From Breznakia pachnodae (GTDB lineage Bacteria > Bacillota_I > Bacilli_A > Erysipelotrichales > Erysipelotrichaceae): 64,000 bases of DNA. Location: assembly GCF_030814225.1 (NCBI RefSeq), contig NZ_JAUSUR010000003.1, forward strand, positions 186,001-250,000. The letters run 5' to 3'. Shown here piece after piece: positions 46,543-55,710 of this stretch; position 1 is the stretch's first letter; each line of letters opens with the position of its first letter. The notes beneath the pieces are model-generated. The model was given only the letters and a program-made list of their open reading frames with translations. It searched no databases and was not told the origin of the DNA. The translations under genes were made by a program, and so were the position numbers.

Positions 46543-47046
46543 ATGAAAATTGCAATCTTAGGATTTAGTGGTAGTGGAAAATCAACATTGGCAACAAAAT
46601 TAGGTGAAATCTATAATGTTCCTGTCCTACATTTAGATTCGGTATTTTTTAAAGAAAGTTGGGAAGAACGTGATAAAGATGAAGCATTAGAAATTGTAGA
46701 GTCATTTATGAAAAAAACTGACTGGATAATTGAAGGAAATTATACTGGACTTTACCAGAAAGACCGTCTGAATGATGCAGATAGAATAATATATCTAAAT
46801 TTTAATCGTTTTACTTGTTTATATCGTGTAGTAAAACGCTACTTCAAATATCGAGGAACTACTAGAGATGATATGGCTGATGGCTGTGATGAAAAGATTG
46901 ATTGGGAGTTTATTAAATGGATCTTACATGAAGGAAGAAATAAAAATACCAAAAAACATTATCAAGAGATAATGGAAAAATATAATGATAAAGCAGTTAT
47001 GTGTAAGAATCAAAGACAAGTAGATAATTATATAAATAGTTTATAG
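46543..47046 (+). CDS. P-loop kinase-like protein (FlaR/DNA topology modulation type)
   Basis: 167 residues. Walker A GFSGSGKSTLA at the N-terminus and the PVLHLDSVFF segment with W IIEGNYTG match the adenylate-kinase-like FlaR/'DNA topology modulation' family, whose real substrate is not known. GGGGG at 46531-46535 is the ribosome site. Followed by a terminator. Confidence 0.8.
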   Translation: MKIAILGFSGSGKSTLATKLGEIYNVPVLHLDSVFFKESWEERDKDEALEIVESFMKKTDWIIEGNYTGLYQKDRLNDADRIIYLNFNRFTCLYRVVKRYFKYRGTTRDDMADGCDEKIDWEFIKWILHEGRNKNTKKHYQEIMEKYNDKAVMCKNQRQVDNYINSL

Positions 47047-47050
47047 CATT

Positions 47051-47072
47051 GGACTCAGTAGAGTCCTTTTTG
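47051..47072 (+). terminator. Terminator after the P-loop gene
   Basis: GGACTC-AGTA-GAGTCC perfect stem followed by TTTTTG. Confidence 0.85.
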
Positions 47073-47180
47073 TATGATGGGAGAAACAAAAAGGCAACTT
47101 AGCATAAAAAGATTGTAGGTTAACGTACTTTTGTTTTAGTGAGATGATGAGTTTGTTATGATGTGCATGAGGAGGCAATG

Positions 47181-47627
47181 ATGAAACTGAAAGTTATTCA
47201 AAATAAAGAGTTGAGAGAAGATGAAATAGAAGTGAATACACCGTTTGATGAAACGCATATAAAAAGAATAAGCAACTACATTAGCGCGTTTAATCAGACA
47301 ATAAGAGTGAAGGATGAGCGAAAGGAAACAGTAGTTTTCATTGATGATATTCAGTATTTGGAATGGGTAGATAAGCAAGTATTCTTATATACAGTGGATG
47401 CTATGTATTTTAAAAGTACAACATTACAAGCAATTGCACAGTTACTTGATAAACATTCATTTGTACGGATATCGAAAACAACTATAGTCAATATTCATGC
47501 AATCAAACATATAGAGCCATATCCTAATCATCGTTTACTTCTACAACTGATAAGTGAGGAGAAGCTTATTGTAAATCGCAATTATATTAAAAAATTAAGA
47601 GATAAAATTAGAGAGGAGACACTATGA
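47181..47627 (+). CDS. LytTR-family DNA-binding regulator
   Basis: 148 residues. A C-terminal LytTR domain (about 50-147: FIDDIQYLEWVDKQVFLYT, FVRISKTTIVNIHAIKHIEPYPNHRLLLQL, VNRNYIKKLRDKI) without a receiver domain. The frame opens at GTG 47163, but GGAGG at 47171-47175 fits ATG 47181. It overlaps the DUF3021 gene by 4 bases. Such pairs are stand-alone membrane-linked regulators that usually control their own operon. Confidence 0.9.
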   Translation: MKLKVIQNKELREDEIEVNTPFDETHIKRISNYISAFNQTIRVKDERKETVVFIDDIQYLEWVDKQVFLYTVDAMYFKSTTLQAIAQLLDKHSFVRISKTTIVNIHAIKHIEPYPNHRLLLQLISEEKLIVNRNYIKKLRDKIREETL

Positions 47628-48031
47628 AATATTTCTTTAAAAACTATTTGCCATATGGGTGTATGGGGGCGGTGATAGCAACAGTAGTGAATTGTATTTA
47701 TGCAATTGTGCGTAATGGGAATGAAACCCCAATTGAAGTACTTATCTTGATTGGGATTACTATGGTTCTAACGGTAGTTAGTTATTTATTATCGCAGGTT
47801 GATTTTAAAAGCGAACGAATGCTTTATTTGTGTGAGTATTTGTCGTATATGGCAATAATTGTAGTTTCATGTCTTATTGTGGCGAATCCAGATGCAATGC
47901 CAAGAATGCTAATTGAATGGTTAGCGTGGGCAACTAGTATTTACGTATTTATTCGCTGCTATGTGAATAAAGTATTTATGGATGATGTAAAAAAGATGAA
48001 TGAAGATTTAAAGCAACTGCATAAAAACTAA
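47624..48031 (+). CDS. DUF3021 membrane protein, LytTR partner
   Basis: 135 residues with four membrane helices (about 10-28, 38-60, 72-92 and 98-118). LytTR-DUF3021 pairs are common in Bacillota; the membrane protein is thought to restrain the regulator. ATG overlaps the regulator stop (ATGA), with GAGGAG upstream. The target genes are not evident here. Confidence 0.85.
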   Translation: MKYFFKNYLPYGCMGAVIATVVNCIYAIVRNGNETPIEVLILIGITMVLTVVSYLLSQVDFKSERMLYLCEYLSYMAIIVVSCLIVANPDAMPRMLIEWLAWATSIYVFIRCYVNKVFMDDVKKMNEDLKQLHKN

Positions 48032-48062
48032 AAAAGGTGGTTTATTTTTCCACCTTTTTCTT
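48030..48062 (+). terminator. Bidirectional terminator
   Basis: AAAAAGGTGG and CCACCTTTTT pair perfectly around TTTATTTTT, between convergent genes. Confidence 0.88.
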
Positions 48063-48941
48063 ATCAAACATCGATAATTGTTTGTGAGTTTTTGGTTGGT
48101 AATCAACTTTATTGGTACTTGGAAATCCATACTTTTTGCGTAATTCTCCAATGTATTTATAGAGTACAGTTTTGTAAGGATTACGATCATTCTTATAAGC
48201 GTACATCTTTTTTAGTTTTTCATGTTGTTGAGGAAATAGTACTTCTGTTTTCTCAAAGAATACTTTTCGAGTAGGTCCACGTAAATACATGATCCCAGGT
48301 AAAACATAATCAACATTACACTCAGCTGCACGGCGATAGATTTCATCAAGATTCACTCTTGTATCAGTAATATATGGAATGATTGGCATCAAGTGAACAC
48401 CAACAATTGCATCTGTCTCTTCTTTTAATCGTCTCAACATTTCAAAACGGCGTAAGCTTGGTACTGCTCCGGATTCAATTCGTCTACGTACATCTTCGTC
48501 CATTGTGGTAATAGTAGCTGCAATATTGATTTCAGCTACTTGTGATAATTCATTCATTAATTCAATATCTCGAAGCAGTAAATCTGATTTTGTGGAGATG
48601 GTAATAGGGATCTTATATTTGATACAGATTTTTAATATCTCTGGCATTAGTTGTTCTCGGTTTTCAATTGGTTGATAACTATCGCAGACACCACCAATAT
48701 TTACTTTCTTTTTTGTCTTCCATTTGGATAGTTCTTTCTCTAATACTTCAGCTACATTTTCTTTGATATAGATTTCATCAAAGTATTCTTCACTATCCAT
48801 ATACTTGTGTGAATACATTGCATAACAGTAGATGCAGTTATGTGCACAACCACGATATATATTTAAGTCGTAGTCAAAAGGAAGACGACCTGGTCTTAGT
48901 TTATGTAATGCAGTTTTACAAGTAATTTTTTTATAATTCAT
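48042..48941 (-). CDS. Radical SAM protein (SplB/COG1533-like)
   Basis: 299 residues. The Fe-S/SAM motif is CAHNCIYCYA (CxxxCxxC, about residues 32-41) in RGCAHNCIYCYAMYSHKY. NIGGVCDSYQPIE, ISTKSDLLLRD and GVHLMPIIPYITD follow the pattern of spore-photoproduct-lyase-like proteins of unknown substrate found in many anaerobes. Single-gene unit on the minus strand. Confidence 0.87.
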   Translation of the reverse strand: MNYKKITCKTALHKLRPGRLPFDYDLNIYRGCAHNCIYCYAMYSHKYMDSEEYFDEIYIKENVAEVLEKELSKWKTKKKVNIGGVCDSYQPIENREQLMPEILKICIKYKIPITISTKSDLLLRDIELMNELSQVAEINIAATITTMDEDVRRRIESGAVPSLRRFEMLRRLKEETDAIVGVHLMPIIPYITDTRVNLDEIYRRAAECNVDYVLPGIMYLRGPTRKVFFEKTEVLFPQQHEKLKKMYAYKNDRNPYKTVLYKYIGELRKKYGFPSTNKVDYQPKTHKQLSMFDKKKVEK

Positions 48942-48989
48942 AGAATTATTATATCATGATGAAATTCTATTTAAAATCTCATATAATTG

Positions 48990-48998
48990 TGTTATACT
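48990..48998 (+). promoter_or_regulatory. Extended -10 promoter of the ABC transporter operon
   Basis: TGT-TATACT with TATACT at 48993-48998; the ATG is at 49050 after GAGGAG. Confidence 0.5.
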
Positions 48999-49049
48999 TT
49001 TAATACAGTAATACATCCAAGGGCAGTAAATTACATGAGGAGATAGAGA

Positions 49050-49754
49050 ATGAAATTAACAGTAAAAGATTTATCAATGGAGTTTGAGCAGAAAGTAGTA
49101 TTAAAAGGAATCAACTATACTTTTGAATCTGGAAAAATATATGCGTTATTAGGTCGTAATGGTGCTGGTAAGACAACACTTTTTAATTGTATAGCGTCAG
49201 ATTTGCAAGCAACAACAATGGAAATTGAATTGGATGATGGAGTGAATGTACGTAATCAACTATTACAGGAAGATGTTGGATATGTAATTTCAACGCCAGT
49301 TGTTCCTGATTTTCTGACAGGAAGAGAGTTTTTACGTTTTGTATTGGATATTCATAAAATCGATTACACCAAAGAGGAGTTAGATGGCTATTTTGATTAT
49401 CTGATTATTGATGAAGCAGACCGTGATATTCTAATGAAGAATTATTCCCATGGGATGAAGAATAAGATGCAGATGCTGGTGAATATAATTACGAAACCAA
49501 GTATCTTACTTTTGGATGAACCATTAACATCATTTGATGTGGTAATGGCAGAGCAGATGAAACAGATGTTAAGAGATATTAAAAAAGATCGTATTCTAAT
49601 TTTTTCTACTCATATTATGGAGTTGGCTCTGGATCTTTGTGATGAAGTATTGGTGCTTCATGATGGGTATATTCAAGAAGTAAATATGGAAGATTTGAGT
49701 AAGGATGATGTGAAGACTAAAGTTATTGAGATGTTGAGTGAGGAAACTCTATGA
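49050..49754 (+). CDS. ABC transporter ATP-binding protein
   Basis: 234 residues. Walker A LLGRNGAGKTTLF, a signature close to YSHGMKNKMQML in place of LSGGQ, Walker B ILLLDEPLTSFD and the switch His in IFSTHIMEL. The altered signature is common in exporters of the ABC-2 type. Its ATG/stop region overlaps the permease gene by 4 bases. Confidence 0.92.
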   Translation: MKLTVKDLSMEFEQKVVLKGINYTFESGKIYALLGRNGAGKTTLFNCIASDLQATTMEIELDDGVNVRNQLLQEDVGYVISTPVVPDFLTGREFLRFVLDIHKIDYTKEELDGYFDYLIIDEADRDILMKNYSHGMKNKMQMLVNIITKPSILLLDEPLTSFDVVMAEQMKQMLRDIKKDRILIFSTHIMELALDLCDEVLVLHDGYIQEVNMEDLSKDDVKTKVIEMLSEETL

Positions 49755-51361
49755 TTCAAAACTTTAATATATTACTGAAGTTAGAATTCACAACACGGTT
49801 TAATCGATTGGTGTATCGACTGAAAAAATTACCAGTTATAAAGAAAATTATTCCTCAATCATTTTATGGGAACAGTCTTTTAAAAACAGTGCTTTATATT
49901 CTTTCAGTATTAATGAGAGTGTTCTCCAATCTTATGAATATAGCGGCTTATGGTTTGTTTTTCTATGGACTACCATTTCTGTTTTTCTTTCCAGGTATCA
50001 TTGAAGGAAACTGGCCGGACCCTGAAGCGTATCGAGTATACTTTATTACAATCTTTATTGGCGTCAGTTGTATTATAAGTCCCATGGGACGTTTTCATTT
50101 CTTGCCTACTGGGAAGTATGATGCAATTTATCTGATTGACAGTCTGCGGATGCGTGCAAGAGATGTGGCAGCAATCTGTTATATCAAACGTTATCTTGTG
50201 GATATGGTGAAATTCATCCTGTTCTTTATTGTTTGTGTCATGCTTGGTTGGGTTACCTGGTTGGATGCTGCTGCTTTATTGTTATTGATGAGTGGAAGCA
50301 GATGGCTGTTTAACCAAATCAGTATTGTTTACTATAAAGATAAATTATTTTTTGAAAAGAACTTTAAACAAGTAATCGTTGCACTTGTTGTGTTTGCGAT
50401 TTTTGTAGCAATAGCAATTACGAAAGTAACCTATATTATTCCAAATCTTGTAATATGGTGTCTTGGAATTCTTATGACTGCTTTGGCATTCTTATTGTAT
50501 TATTCACAGTATCGTACCATGAATTTATATATTCCACTACGTAAAGAAGCACATGGAATTTTAGATACATTAAACTTTGACAGTTCTGCAGCAGTAAAAG
50601 AAACCGTCAAGATTAGAGATCAAGACTTTGATGTAGATGAATCTATCAATAATAAAAAAGGATTTGATTTCTTTAATGCAGCATTCTTCAGAAGACATCG
50701 TTCCTACTTATGGAAACCAATTCGAATTACAACATTGATTATTCTTGGTGTAGTAATCGTATTGACGTTAGCTATGTTTTTTGTGAAAGAGTTACGAGAA
50801 GCAGCACATGGGTTCTTTGATACTCAATTAGCATCATTAATGTTAATTGCATACTTCTTAAATCGTGGAGAGAAGATATGTCAGGCAATGTTCTTTAACT
50901 GTGACAGTAGTATGTTGGTGTATCGTTTTTATCGCAAACGTGAAAATTTATTGCAGAACTTTATGCTGCGTTTAAAAACATTGATTCAGTTTCATTTGCT
51001 ACCAGCACTTGTGATGTCATTAGGTATGGTAGTAATTATGTTAGTTAGTCGATATGATGCATCACCTATTATTTATATTTCAGTATTTCTGTCAGTAGTA
51101 TTTATGAATCTGATTTTCTGTATTCATTCTTTGGTATTGTATTATTTATTACAACCTTATAATCTGCAGATGGAACAAGTTGGATTCTCTCATCGTATTG
51201 TAACTGGTGTAACCTATTTTGTTGTGTATGCATTCTATAGCGTTGATATACCTGTGGTGTGGTTTTCAGTTGGATTGATTACATTGTTTGTAGTATATGC
51301 GACAGTAGCAGCAATTCTAGTATACAAAGTTGCACCAAAAACTTTCCGTTTACGTGAATAA
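49751..51361 (+). CDS. ABC transporter permease
   Basis: 536 residues with about ten to twelve hydrophobic segments in two groups and a charged central loop (about 270-310). It has no recognisable substrate signature; the large size fits ABC-2-like exporters. Translationally coupled to the ATPase gene, and followed by the cysS promoter. Confidence 0.85.
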   Translation: MIQNFNILLKLEFTTRFNRLVYRLKKLPVIKKIIPQSFYGNSLLKTVLYILSVLMRVFSNLMNIAAYGLFFYGLPFLFFFPGIIEGNWPDPEAYRVYFITIFIGVSCIISPMGRFHFLPTGKYDAIYLIDSLRMRARDVAAICYIKRYLVDMVKFILFFIVCVMLGWVTWLDAAALLLLMSGSRWLFNQISIVYYKDKLFFEKNFKQVIVALVVFAIFVAIAITKVTYIIPNLVIWCLGILMTALAFLLYYSQYRTMNLYIPLRKEAHGILDTLNFDSSAAVKETVKIRDQDFDVDESINNKKGFDFFNAAFFRRHRSYLWKPIRITTLIILGVVIVLTLAMFFVKELREAAHGFFDTQLASLMLIAYFLNRGEKICQAMFFNCDSSMLVYRFYRKRENLLQNFMLRLKTLIQFHLLPALVMSLGMVVIMLVSRYDASPIIYISVFLSVVFMNLIFCIHSLVLYYLLQPYNLQMEQVGFSHRIVTGVTYFVVYAFYSVDIPVVWFSVGLITLFVVYATVAAILVYKVAPKTFRLRE

Positions 51362-51377
51362 CTTCTTGGATTATCAA

Positions 51378-51406
51378 TTGCACACGTGGTCATTCCCTGT
51401 TATAAT
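51378..51406 (+). promoter_or_regulatory. cysS operon promoter
   Basis: TTGCAC (51378-51383), 17-base spacer, TATAAT (51401-51406), directly before the T-box leader. Confidence 0.8.
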
Positions 51407-51417
51407 CAGTATGAAAA

Positions 51418-51599
51418 TAACCAATGATAAAGAAGAAGAACTATATGGAAATGTACAGAGAGAACTTGGCTGGTGGAAAAGTTTGATGGAAGTATAGAAA
51501 TGCATCTTTTAGGGAACACGTAGCTGGCGTTAACAGAGAAAAGACCAAAGTAGAGTGGGACCGCGTTATAAACGCCTCTATAGCAGAGGTGTTTTTTTA
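51418..51599 (+). ncRNA. T-box riboswitch, cysteine-specific
   Basis: The leader has a Stem I with the AGAGAG...GGTGGAA conserved elements and a specifier loop GAAATGCATC giving UGC (51501-51503), a Cys codon. The T-box core AGAGTGGGACCGCG is at 51552-51565, and a terminator hairpin at 51572-51592 is followed by T7. Uncharged tRNA-Cys would favour read-through into cysS. The discriminator-pairing base is G (UGGG), which would pair with tRNA-Cys U73 only as a wobble. Confidence 0.93.
51572..51599 (+). terminator. T-box terminator hairpin
   Basis: ACGCCTCT (51572-51579) pairs with AGAGGTGT (51585-51592) with one G-U, followed by a T-run. The alternative antiterminator would use the T-box sequence just upstream. 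Confidence 0.85.
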
Positions 51600-51614
51600 T
51601 TACCAGGAGGATTT

Positions 51615-52949
51615 ATGAAACTATATAATTCATTACATAACAAGTTAGAAGAGTTTGTGCCAATTGAAGAAGGTAAGGTCACAATGTATGTATGTGGACC
51701 AACTGTATACAATTATCCACATATTGGGAATGCTAGACCGATTGTTGTATTTGATACATTGAAGAAGACGTTGGAAGCAAGTGGGTATGAGGTTTTTTAT
51801 GTATCAAACTTTACTGATGTGGATGATAAGATTATTAAAAAGGCAATCGAAGAGGAAGTAGCAGAAAGTGAAATCAGTGAACGCTACATCAAGGCGTACA
51901 ATGAAGATCGTATTGCATTGAATGCAGAGATACCTGATGTAACTCCAAGAGTAACCCAAACAATGGATTCCATTATTGCGTTTATCAAAGACTTGGAAGA
52001 TAAAGGGTATGCATATGCAATTGATGGAGATGTTTATTTTCGAGTAACTAAAGTAAAAGACTATGGTCAACTTTCAAAACAAAAGATTGAAGATTTAGTA
52101 GTTGGTGCTCGTATAGATGAAAATGACAAGAAGGAAAATCCATTGGATTTTACTTTATGGAAGAAAACCGAAAATGGAATCAAATGGGATTCACCATGGG
52201 GCGAAGGAAGACCAGGGTGGCACACCGAATGTGTGGTTATGATTGAAAACGAATTCAAACAACCAGTAATTGATATCCATGGTGGAGGAATGGACTTAAA
52301 GTTTCCTCATCATGAGAACGAAATAGCGCAAGGCTGTGCGGCGAACCATAGTCATGTGGCAAACTATTGGGTCCACAATGGAATGTTGAACCTGGATGGT
52401 CAGAAGATGTCGAAATCGCTAGGTAATGTTATCTGGGCGAAAGATTTCATCAAAGAGTTAGGGGCAAATGTAATTCGTTGGATAATGTTATCAACTCACT
52501 ATCGTGCACCATTGAATGTAAATGATGAAACAATAGAAACCGCAAAAACAGAATTAGCTAAGATTCAAACATCACTTACACAAGCGTATGTGAAACTTGG
52601 ATTAGCAAAAGTAACAATCAAAGAAGAATTGGTAGAAGAAGTATATGTACCATTCTTGGATGCGATGCAGGATGACTTAAATACACCAAATGGATTCAAA
52701 GCATTGTTTGATGCAAATAAACAACTGAATAGTGTGATTCGTCAACGTGAAATTGATATGGAATTATTAGGTCGTTATGTTTATACGATGCAAAAAATGT
52801 TAAAAGTGTTAGGAATTGTTATCGAAGAAGTGAAGTTAGATAATAAGGACATAGAATTGTTTGACAAGTGGAATGAAGCAAAAAAAGCAAAAGACTTTGA
52901 GCAGGCTGATGTTTATCGCGGAAAACTTCAGGAGCGAGGTTTACTATAA
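51615..52949 (+). CDS. cysS: Cysteinyl-tRNA synthetase
   Basis: 444 residues, class I synthetase that charges tRNA-Cys. YVCGPTVYNYPHIGNARP contains the zinc Cys and the HIGH variant HIGN. WHTECVVM and HHENEIAQGCA carry the other zinc ligands, and LDGQKMSKSLGN is the KMSKS loop. ATG 51615 follows CAGGAGG. First gene of an operon with mrnC, rlmB and a sigma factor; its stop overlaps the mrnC start (TAATG). Confidence 0.97.
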   Translation: MKLYNSLHNKLEEFVPIEEGKVTMYVCGPTVYNYPHIGNARPIVVFDTLKKTLEASGYEVFYVSNFTDVDDKIIKKAIEEEVAESEISERYIKAYNEDRIALNAEIPDVTPRVTQTMDSIIAFIKDLEDKGYAYAIDGDVYFRVTKVKDYGQLSKQKIEDLVVGARIDENDKKENPLDFTLWKKTENGIKWDSPWGEGRPGWHTECVVMIENEFKQPVIDIHGGGMDLKFPHHENEIAQGCAANHSHVANYWVHNGMLNLDGQKMSKSLGNVIWAKDFIKELGANVIRWIMLSTHYRAPLNVNDETIETAKTELAKIQTSLTQAYVKLGLAKVTIKEELVEEVYVPFLDAMQDDLNTPNGFKALFDANKQLNSVIRQREIDMELLGRYVYTMQKMLKVLGIVIEEVKLDNKDIELFDKWNEAKKAKDFEQADVYRGKLQERGLL

Positions 52950-53329
52950 TGGAATTAGCTGGATTAAATGGGACTACTCTGGCATTTATTGGTGATGCAG
53001 TATTTTCACTGCAGATTCGAGAGTACTTGGTAGAGTTAGGAAATCAGAAACCAAACACGTTGCAGAAGCTGAGTGTTCAATATGTAAGTGCCAAGGCACA
53101 GGATAAATTTCTTAAAACATTTTTAGATAATAATATCTTAAGTGAAGAAGAACAGTTGATTGTGAAACGTGGACGTAATTCAAAGACGCAGACCATCGCA
53201 AAGAATGCAGATGTAATTACCTATCGTAATTCAACAGGGTTTGAAGCGTTATGGGGGTATCTGTATTTAAGTAAACAGGAAGAACGACTAAATGAATTGT
53301 TAGCTATGATCCTGAAGAAAGGGGAATAA
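52949..53329 (+). CDS. mrnC: Mini-ribonuclease III
   Basis: 126 residues. MrnC is an RNase III catalytic domain without the RNA-binding domain; it matures 23S rRNA in Bacillota. LAFIGDAVFSLQIREYLVE holds the catalytic acid, and KRGRNSKTQTIAKNADVITYRNSTGFEALWGYLYL is the typical C-terminal region. Its place after cysS and before rlmB is conserved. Confidence 0.95.
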   Translation: MELAGLNGTTLAFIGDAVFSLQIREYLVELGNQKPNTLQKLSVQYVSAKAQDKFLKTFLDNNILSEEEQLIVKRGRNSKTQTIAKNADVITYRNSTGFEALWGYLYLSKQEERLNELLAMILKKGE

Positions 53330-53330
53330 T

Positions 53331-54077
53331 ATGACACAATTTGTATATGGAAAAAACGTGGTAAAACAGTTATTAACCGACAAGAAAAAGATTTATCAGA
53401 TAATTATTAGTGATAATTTTAAGGATAATGAACTTTTGTCGTTAATATATAAGAGTGGAATAAATTATTCGAAAACTGGAAAAAAGAAATTAGACCAATT
53501 GAGTGAGTTTCAAAATCATCAGGGAGTGATAGCTGAGATTGATAGTTATCATTATGCACAATTAGAAGATATCACACGTAATCCCAAAGGAAAGTATCCA
53601 TTGATTGTGATGTTGGATGGAATTGAAGATCCACACAATCTTGGTGCAATCTTGCGTACTTGTGATGCTGTAAATGTGGATGGTGTAATCATTGGTAAAC
53701 ACCGTAGTGTTTCACTGAATCCAACAGTTGCGAAAGTATCTACAGGAGCAATTGATCATGTGCCAGTATGTCAGGTAACGAATTTATCAAAGACATTGTC
53801 ACAACTTAAGAAGCAGGGGTTCTGGGTTGCTGGTACGGATATGACAAATGCAAAGAACTATCGTGATGCAGATTATGATTCACCACTTGTGTTGGTGATT
53901 GGAAGTGAAGGGTTTGGGATATCCGATTTGGTTAAAAAGAATTGTGATTATTTTATTTCATTACCTATGGAGGGGCATGTAACATCGCTGAATGCATCAG
54001 TTGCATGTGGTATATTGTTGTATGAGATTTTTAGCAGTAGGAAGGATAGGGAAAATGGAGGAGAGATTTCTAAATGA
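53331..54077 (+). CDS. rlmB: 23S rRNA 2'-O-methyltransferase RlmB (TrmH/SpoU family)
   Basis: 248 residues. SPOUT methyltransferase with an N-terminal substrate-binding domain (YGKNVVKQLL...) and the catalytic knot: LDGIEDPHNLGAILRTCDA, VIGSEGFGISDLVKK and ISLPMEGHVTSLNASVACGILLYE. RlmB methylates G2251 of 23S rRNA. One base after the mrnC stop. Its 3' end overlaps the next gene by 23 bases. Confidence 0.94.
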   Translation: MTQFVYGKNVVKQLLTDKKKIYQIIISDNFKDNELLSLIYKSGINYSKTGKKKLDQLSEFQNHQGVIAEIDSYHYAQLEDITRNPKGKYPLIVMLDGIEDPHNLGAILRTCDAVNVDGVIIGKHRSVSLNPTVAKVSTGAIDHVPVCQVTNLSKTLSQLKKQGFWVAGTDMTNAKNYRDADYDSPLVLVIGSEGFGISDLVKKNCDYFISLPMEGHVTSLNASVACGILLYEIFSSRKDRENGGEISK

Positions 54078-54666
54078 TAATGAATTGCTCTATCTTTATC
54101 ATCAAGGAGATGAAGAAGCGCTAGCATTATTAATTGAGAAATACCGACGCATTATGGGGGCATATGCTAGAGGTTATTCAGGAAAGGTAAAAACTAGTTG
54201 TGAGGTAAGTGATATTTATCAGTTAGCACTGATTTCACTTTACAATGCAGTGAACAGTTACAAAGAAAACATGGGATGTCGATTTAGTTCTTATTTCAAA
54301 ATTGTGATGGAACGATCAGTTTATAACTATATCCGACATATCTACAGCGATGTATGTAGAGCGAATCGTGAAGCAATATCGATTGATCAGTTGGTTAATG
54401 ATTATGAAGGTATTTATGTAGTTGATACAATTGCCTGCATGCAACGCCAAAGCGATCCTAGTTGGAATGTGAACATAAATGATATGATGGGTAACGTTAA
54501 TAGAATTGTAGAAGCATTGTCACTAGAAGAACAAAAAATCTATCGATTATGGGAGAAGGGATTCTCCTATCGTGAGATCGCTGTTTTGGTAGAAGAAAGC
54601 GAGAAACGAGTCGATAATGTTTTATACAAAATTAAACGCCTTTTAAGAGAAGGAATTGAAGAGTAA
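54055..54666 (+). CDS. SigH-like alternative sigma factor
   Basis: 203 residues. Sigma region 2 (about 10-85: LYHQGDEEALALLIEKYRRIMGAYARGY, VSDIYQLALISLYNAVNSYKENMGCRFSSYFKIVMERSVYNYIR) and region 4 (about 145-200: LSLEEQKIYRLWEKGFSYREIAVLVEESEKRVDNVLYKIKRLL) resemble SigH, which occupies this place between rlmB and rpmG/secE in many Bacillota. Start at ATG 54055 inside rlmB. Upstream in-frame ATG 53992 lacks a ribosome site. The regulon in this organism is unknown. Confidence 0.85.
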   Translation: MEERFLNDNELLYLYHQGDEEALALLIEKYRRIMGAYARGYSGKVKTSCEVSDIYQLALISLYNAVNSYKENMGCRFSSYFKIVMERSVYNYIRHIYSDVCRANREAISIDQLVNDYEGIYVVDTIACMQRQSDPSWNVNINDMMGNVNRIVEALSLEEQKIYRLWEKGFSYREIAVLVEESEKRVDNVLYKIKRLLREGIEE

Positions 54667-54682
54667 AAAGATTGAAATCGTT

Positions 54683-54720
54683 AGGAAACATCCATGTTTT
54701 TAAAACCGGATGTTTTTCTT
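54683..54720 (+). terminator. Terminator after the sigma factor gene
   Basis: AAACATCC and GGATGTTT pair around a loop, followed by TTTCTTTG. Confidence 0.75.
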
Positions 54721-54727
54721 TGTTTCA

Positions 54728-54756
54728 TTGACTATTAACTTCCATTGTGATAAAGT
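54728..54756 (+). promoter_or_regulatory. rpmG-secE-nusG promoter
   Basis: TTGACT (54728-54733), 17-base spacer, TAAAGT (54751-54756). Confidence 0.7.
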
Positions 54757-54779
54757 AGTAGAGCGATGAGGTGATGATT

Positions 54780-54929
54780 ATGAGTGAAAAAGTAATACTA
54801 ACGTGTAGCGAATGCTTATCACGTAATTATTCAACTCAGAAGAATAAACAAACCCATTCAAAACGAATGGAAATTATGAAATATTGTAAGAAGTGTGGAA
54901 AACACACATTGCATAAAGAAACAAAGTAG
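54780..54929 (+). CDS. rpmG: 50S ribosomal protein L33
   Basis: 49 residues, the usual size of L33. It begins [17 protein letters not shown] and has two zinc-type pairs, CSEC and CKKC, so it is the zinc-binding form. GAGGTG at 54768-54773 places the start at ATG 54780 rather than ATG 54774. It precedes secE, the standard order. Confidence 0.95.
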   Translation: MSEKVILTCSECLSRNYSTQKNKQTHSKRMEIMKYCKKCGKHTLHKETK

Positions 54930-54941
54930 GAGGTAAATGGT

Positions 54942-55124
54942 ATGTTGAAATGGTTTAGCATCCGTGGAATTTTTGCAGAAATTAAACGTATTCGCTGGTC
55001 AAAACCAAAAGTATTGGCTCAAGACAGTGGAACGGTTCTTATTTTTACTGTTGCATTTGCGTTGTTCTTTTTATTATGTACAACATTCAATGCTTGGTTT
55101 ATCGCTGACATATTAGGTGTTTAA
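54942..55124 (+). CDS. secE: Preprotein translocase subunit SecE
   Basis: 60 residues, the short single-helix SecE of Gram-positive bacteria. An amphipathic stretch (FAEIKRIRWSKPKVL) is followed by one membrane helix (about 28-55). It clamps SecY in the translocon. AGGAGGT at 54928-54934 serves the ATG. It ends just before nusG. Confidence 0.94.
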   Translation: MLKWFSIRGIFAEIKRIRWSKPKVLAQDSGTVLIFTVAFALFFLLCTTFNAWFIADILGV

Positions 55125-55125
55125 T

Positions 55126-55710
55126 ATGAGTCAAATGCAAAAAGAGTGGTATGTAGTAAATACTTATGCAGGACATGAAAACAAAGTAAAAGATAACTTG
55201 CAACGTCGTGTTGAAACGATGGGATTACAAGATTATCTGTTTCGTATCATGGTTGCAGAGGAAAGCGAAATAGAATACAAAAACGGTAAGAAAGTTGAAA
55301 AAGTTAAAAACTTATTCCCTGGATATTTGTTTGTTGAAATGATTATGACAGATGAAGCTTGGTATATTGTTCGTAATACACCAGGAGTTACTGGATTTAT
55401 CGGATCAAGTGGTGGTGGAGCGAAACCATTCCCAGTTGCTGAAGAAGAAATCGATTCAATCTTACGTCGTCTGGGTATGAGCGAAAAGAGAGTTAATATC
55501 GACTTTGAAGTTGGTGATCATGTTAGAATTCTAAGTGGTCCATTCGCTAATGTTGAAGGTACAGTTGAAGAACTGAACCATGAAACACAGGTAGCTACCG
55601 TGTTAACAACATTGTTTGGTAGAGAAACACCAACTGAAATCGGATTTGGAGACTTGGAGAAATCTGAGTTCACTGATACGTTAGACGCACCAAAGATGGA
55701 AGAGGAATAA
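55126..55710 (+). CDS. nusG: Transcription termination/antitermination factor NusG
   Basis: 194 residues. NGN domain (WYVVNTYAGHENKVKDNL, LFPGYLFVEMIMTDEAWYIVRNTPGVTGFIG) and a KOW domain (FEVGDHVRILSGPFANVEGTVEELN). ATG 55126 has AGGTG 6 bases before it. It binds RNA polymerase and couples it to pausing and ribosomes. A terminator overlaps the stop codon. Confidence 0.96.
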   Translation: MSQMQKEWYVVNTYAGHENKVKDNLQRRVETMGLQDYLFRIMVAEESEIEYKNGKKVEKVKNLFPGYLFVEMIMTDEAWYIVRNTPGVTGFIGSSGGGAKPFPVAEEEIDSILRRLGMSEKRVNIDFEVGDHVRILSGPFANVEGTVEELNHETQVATVLTTLFGRETPTEIGFGDLEKSEFTDTLDAPKMEEE

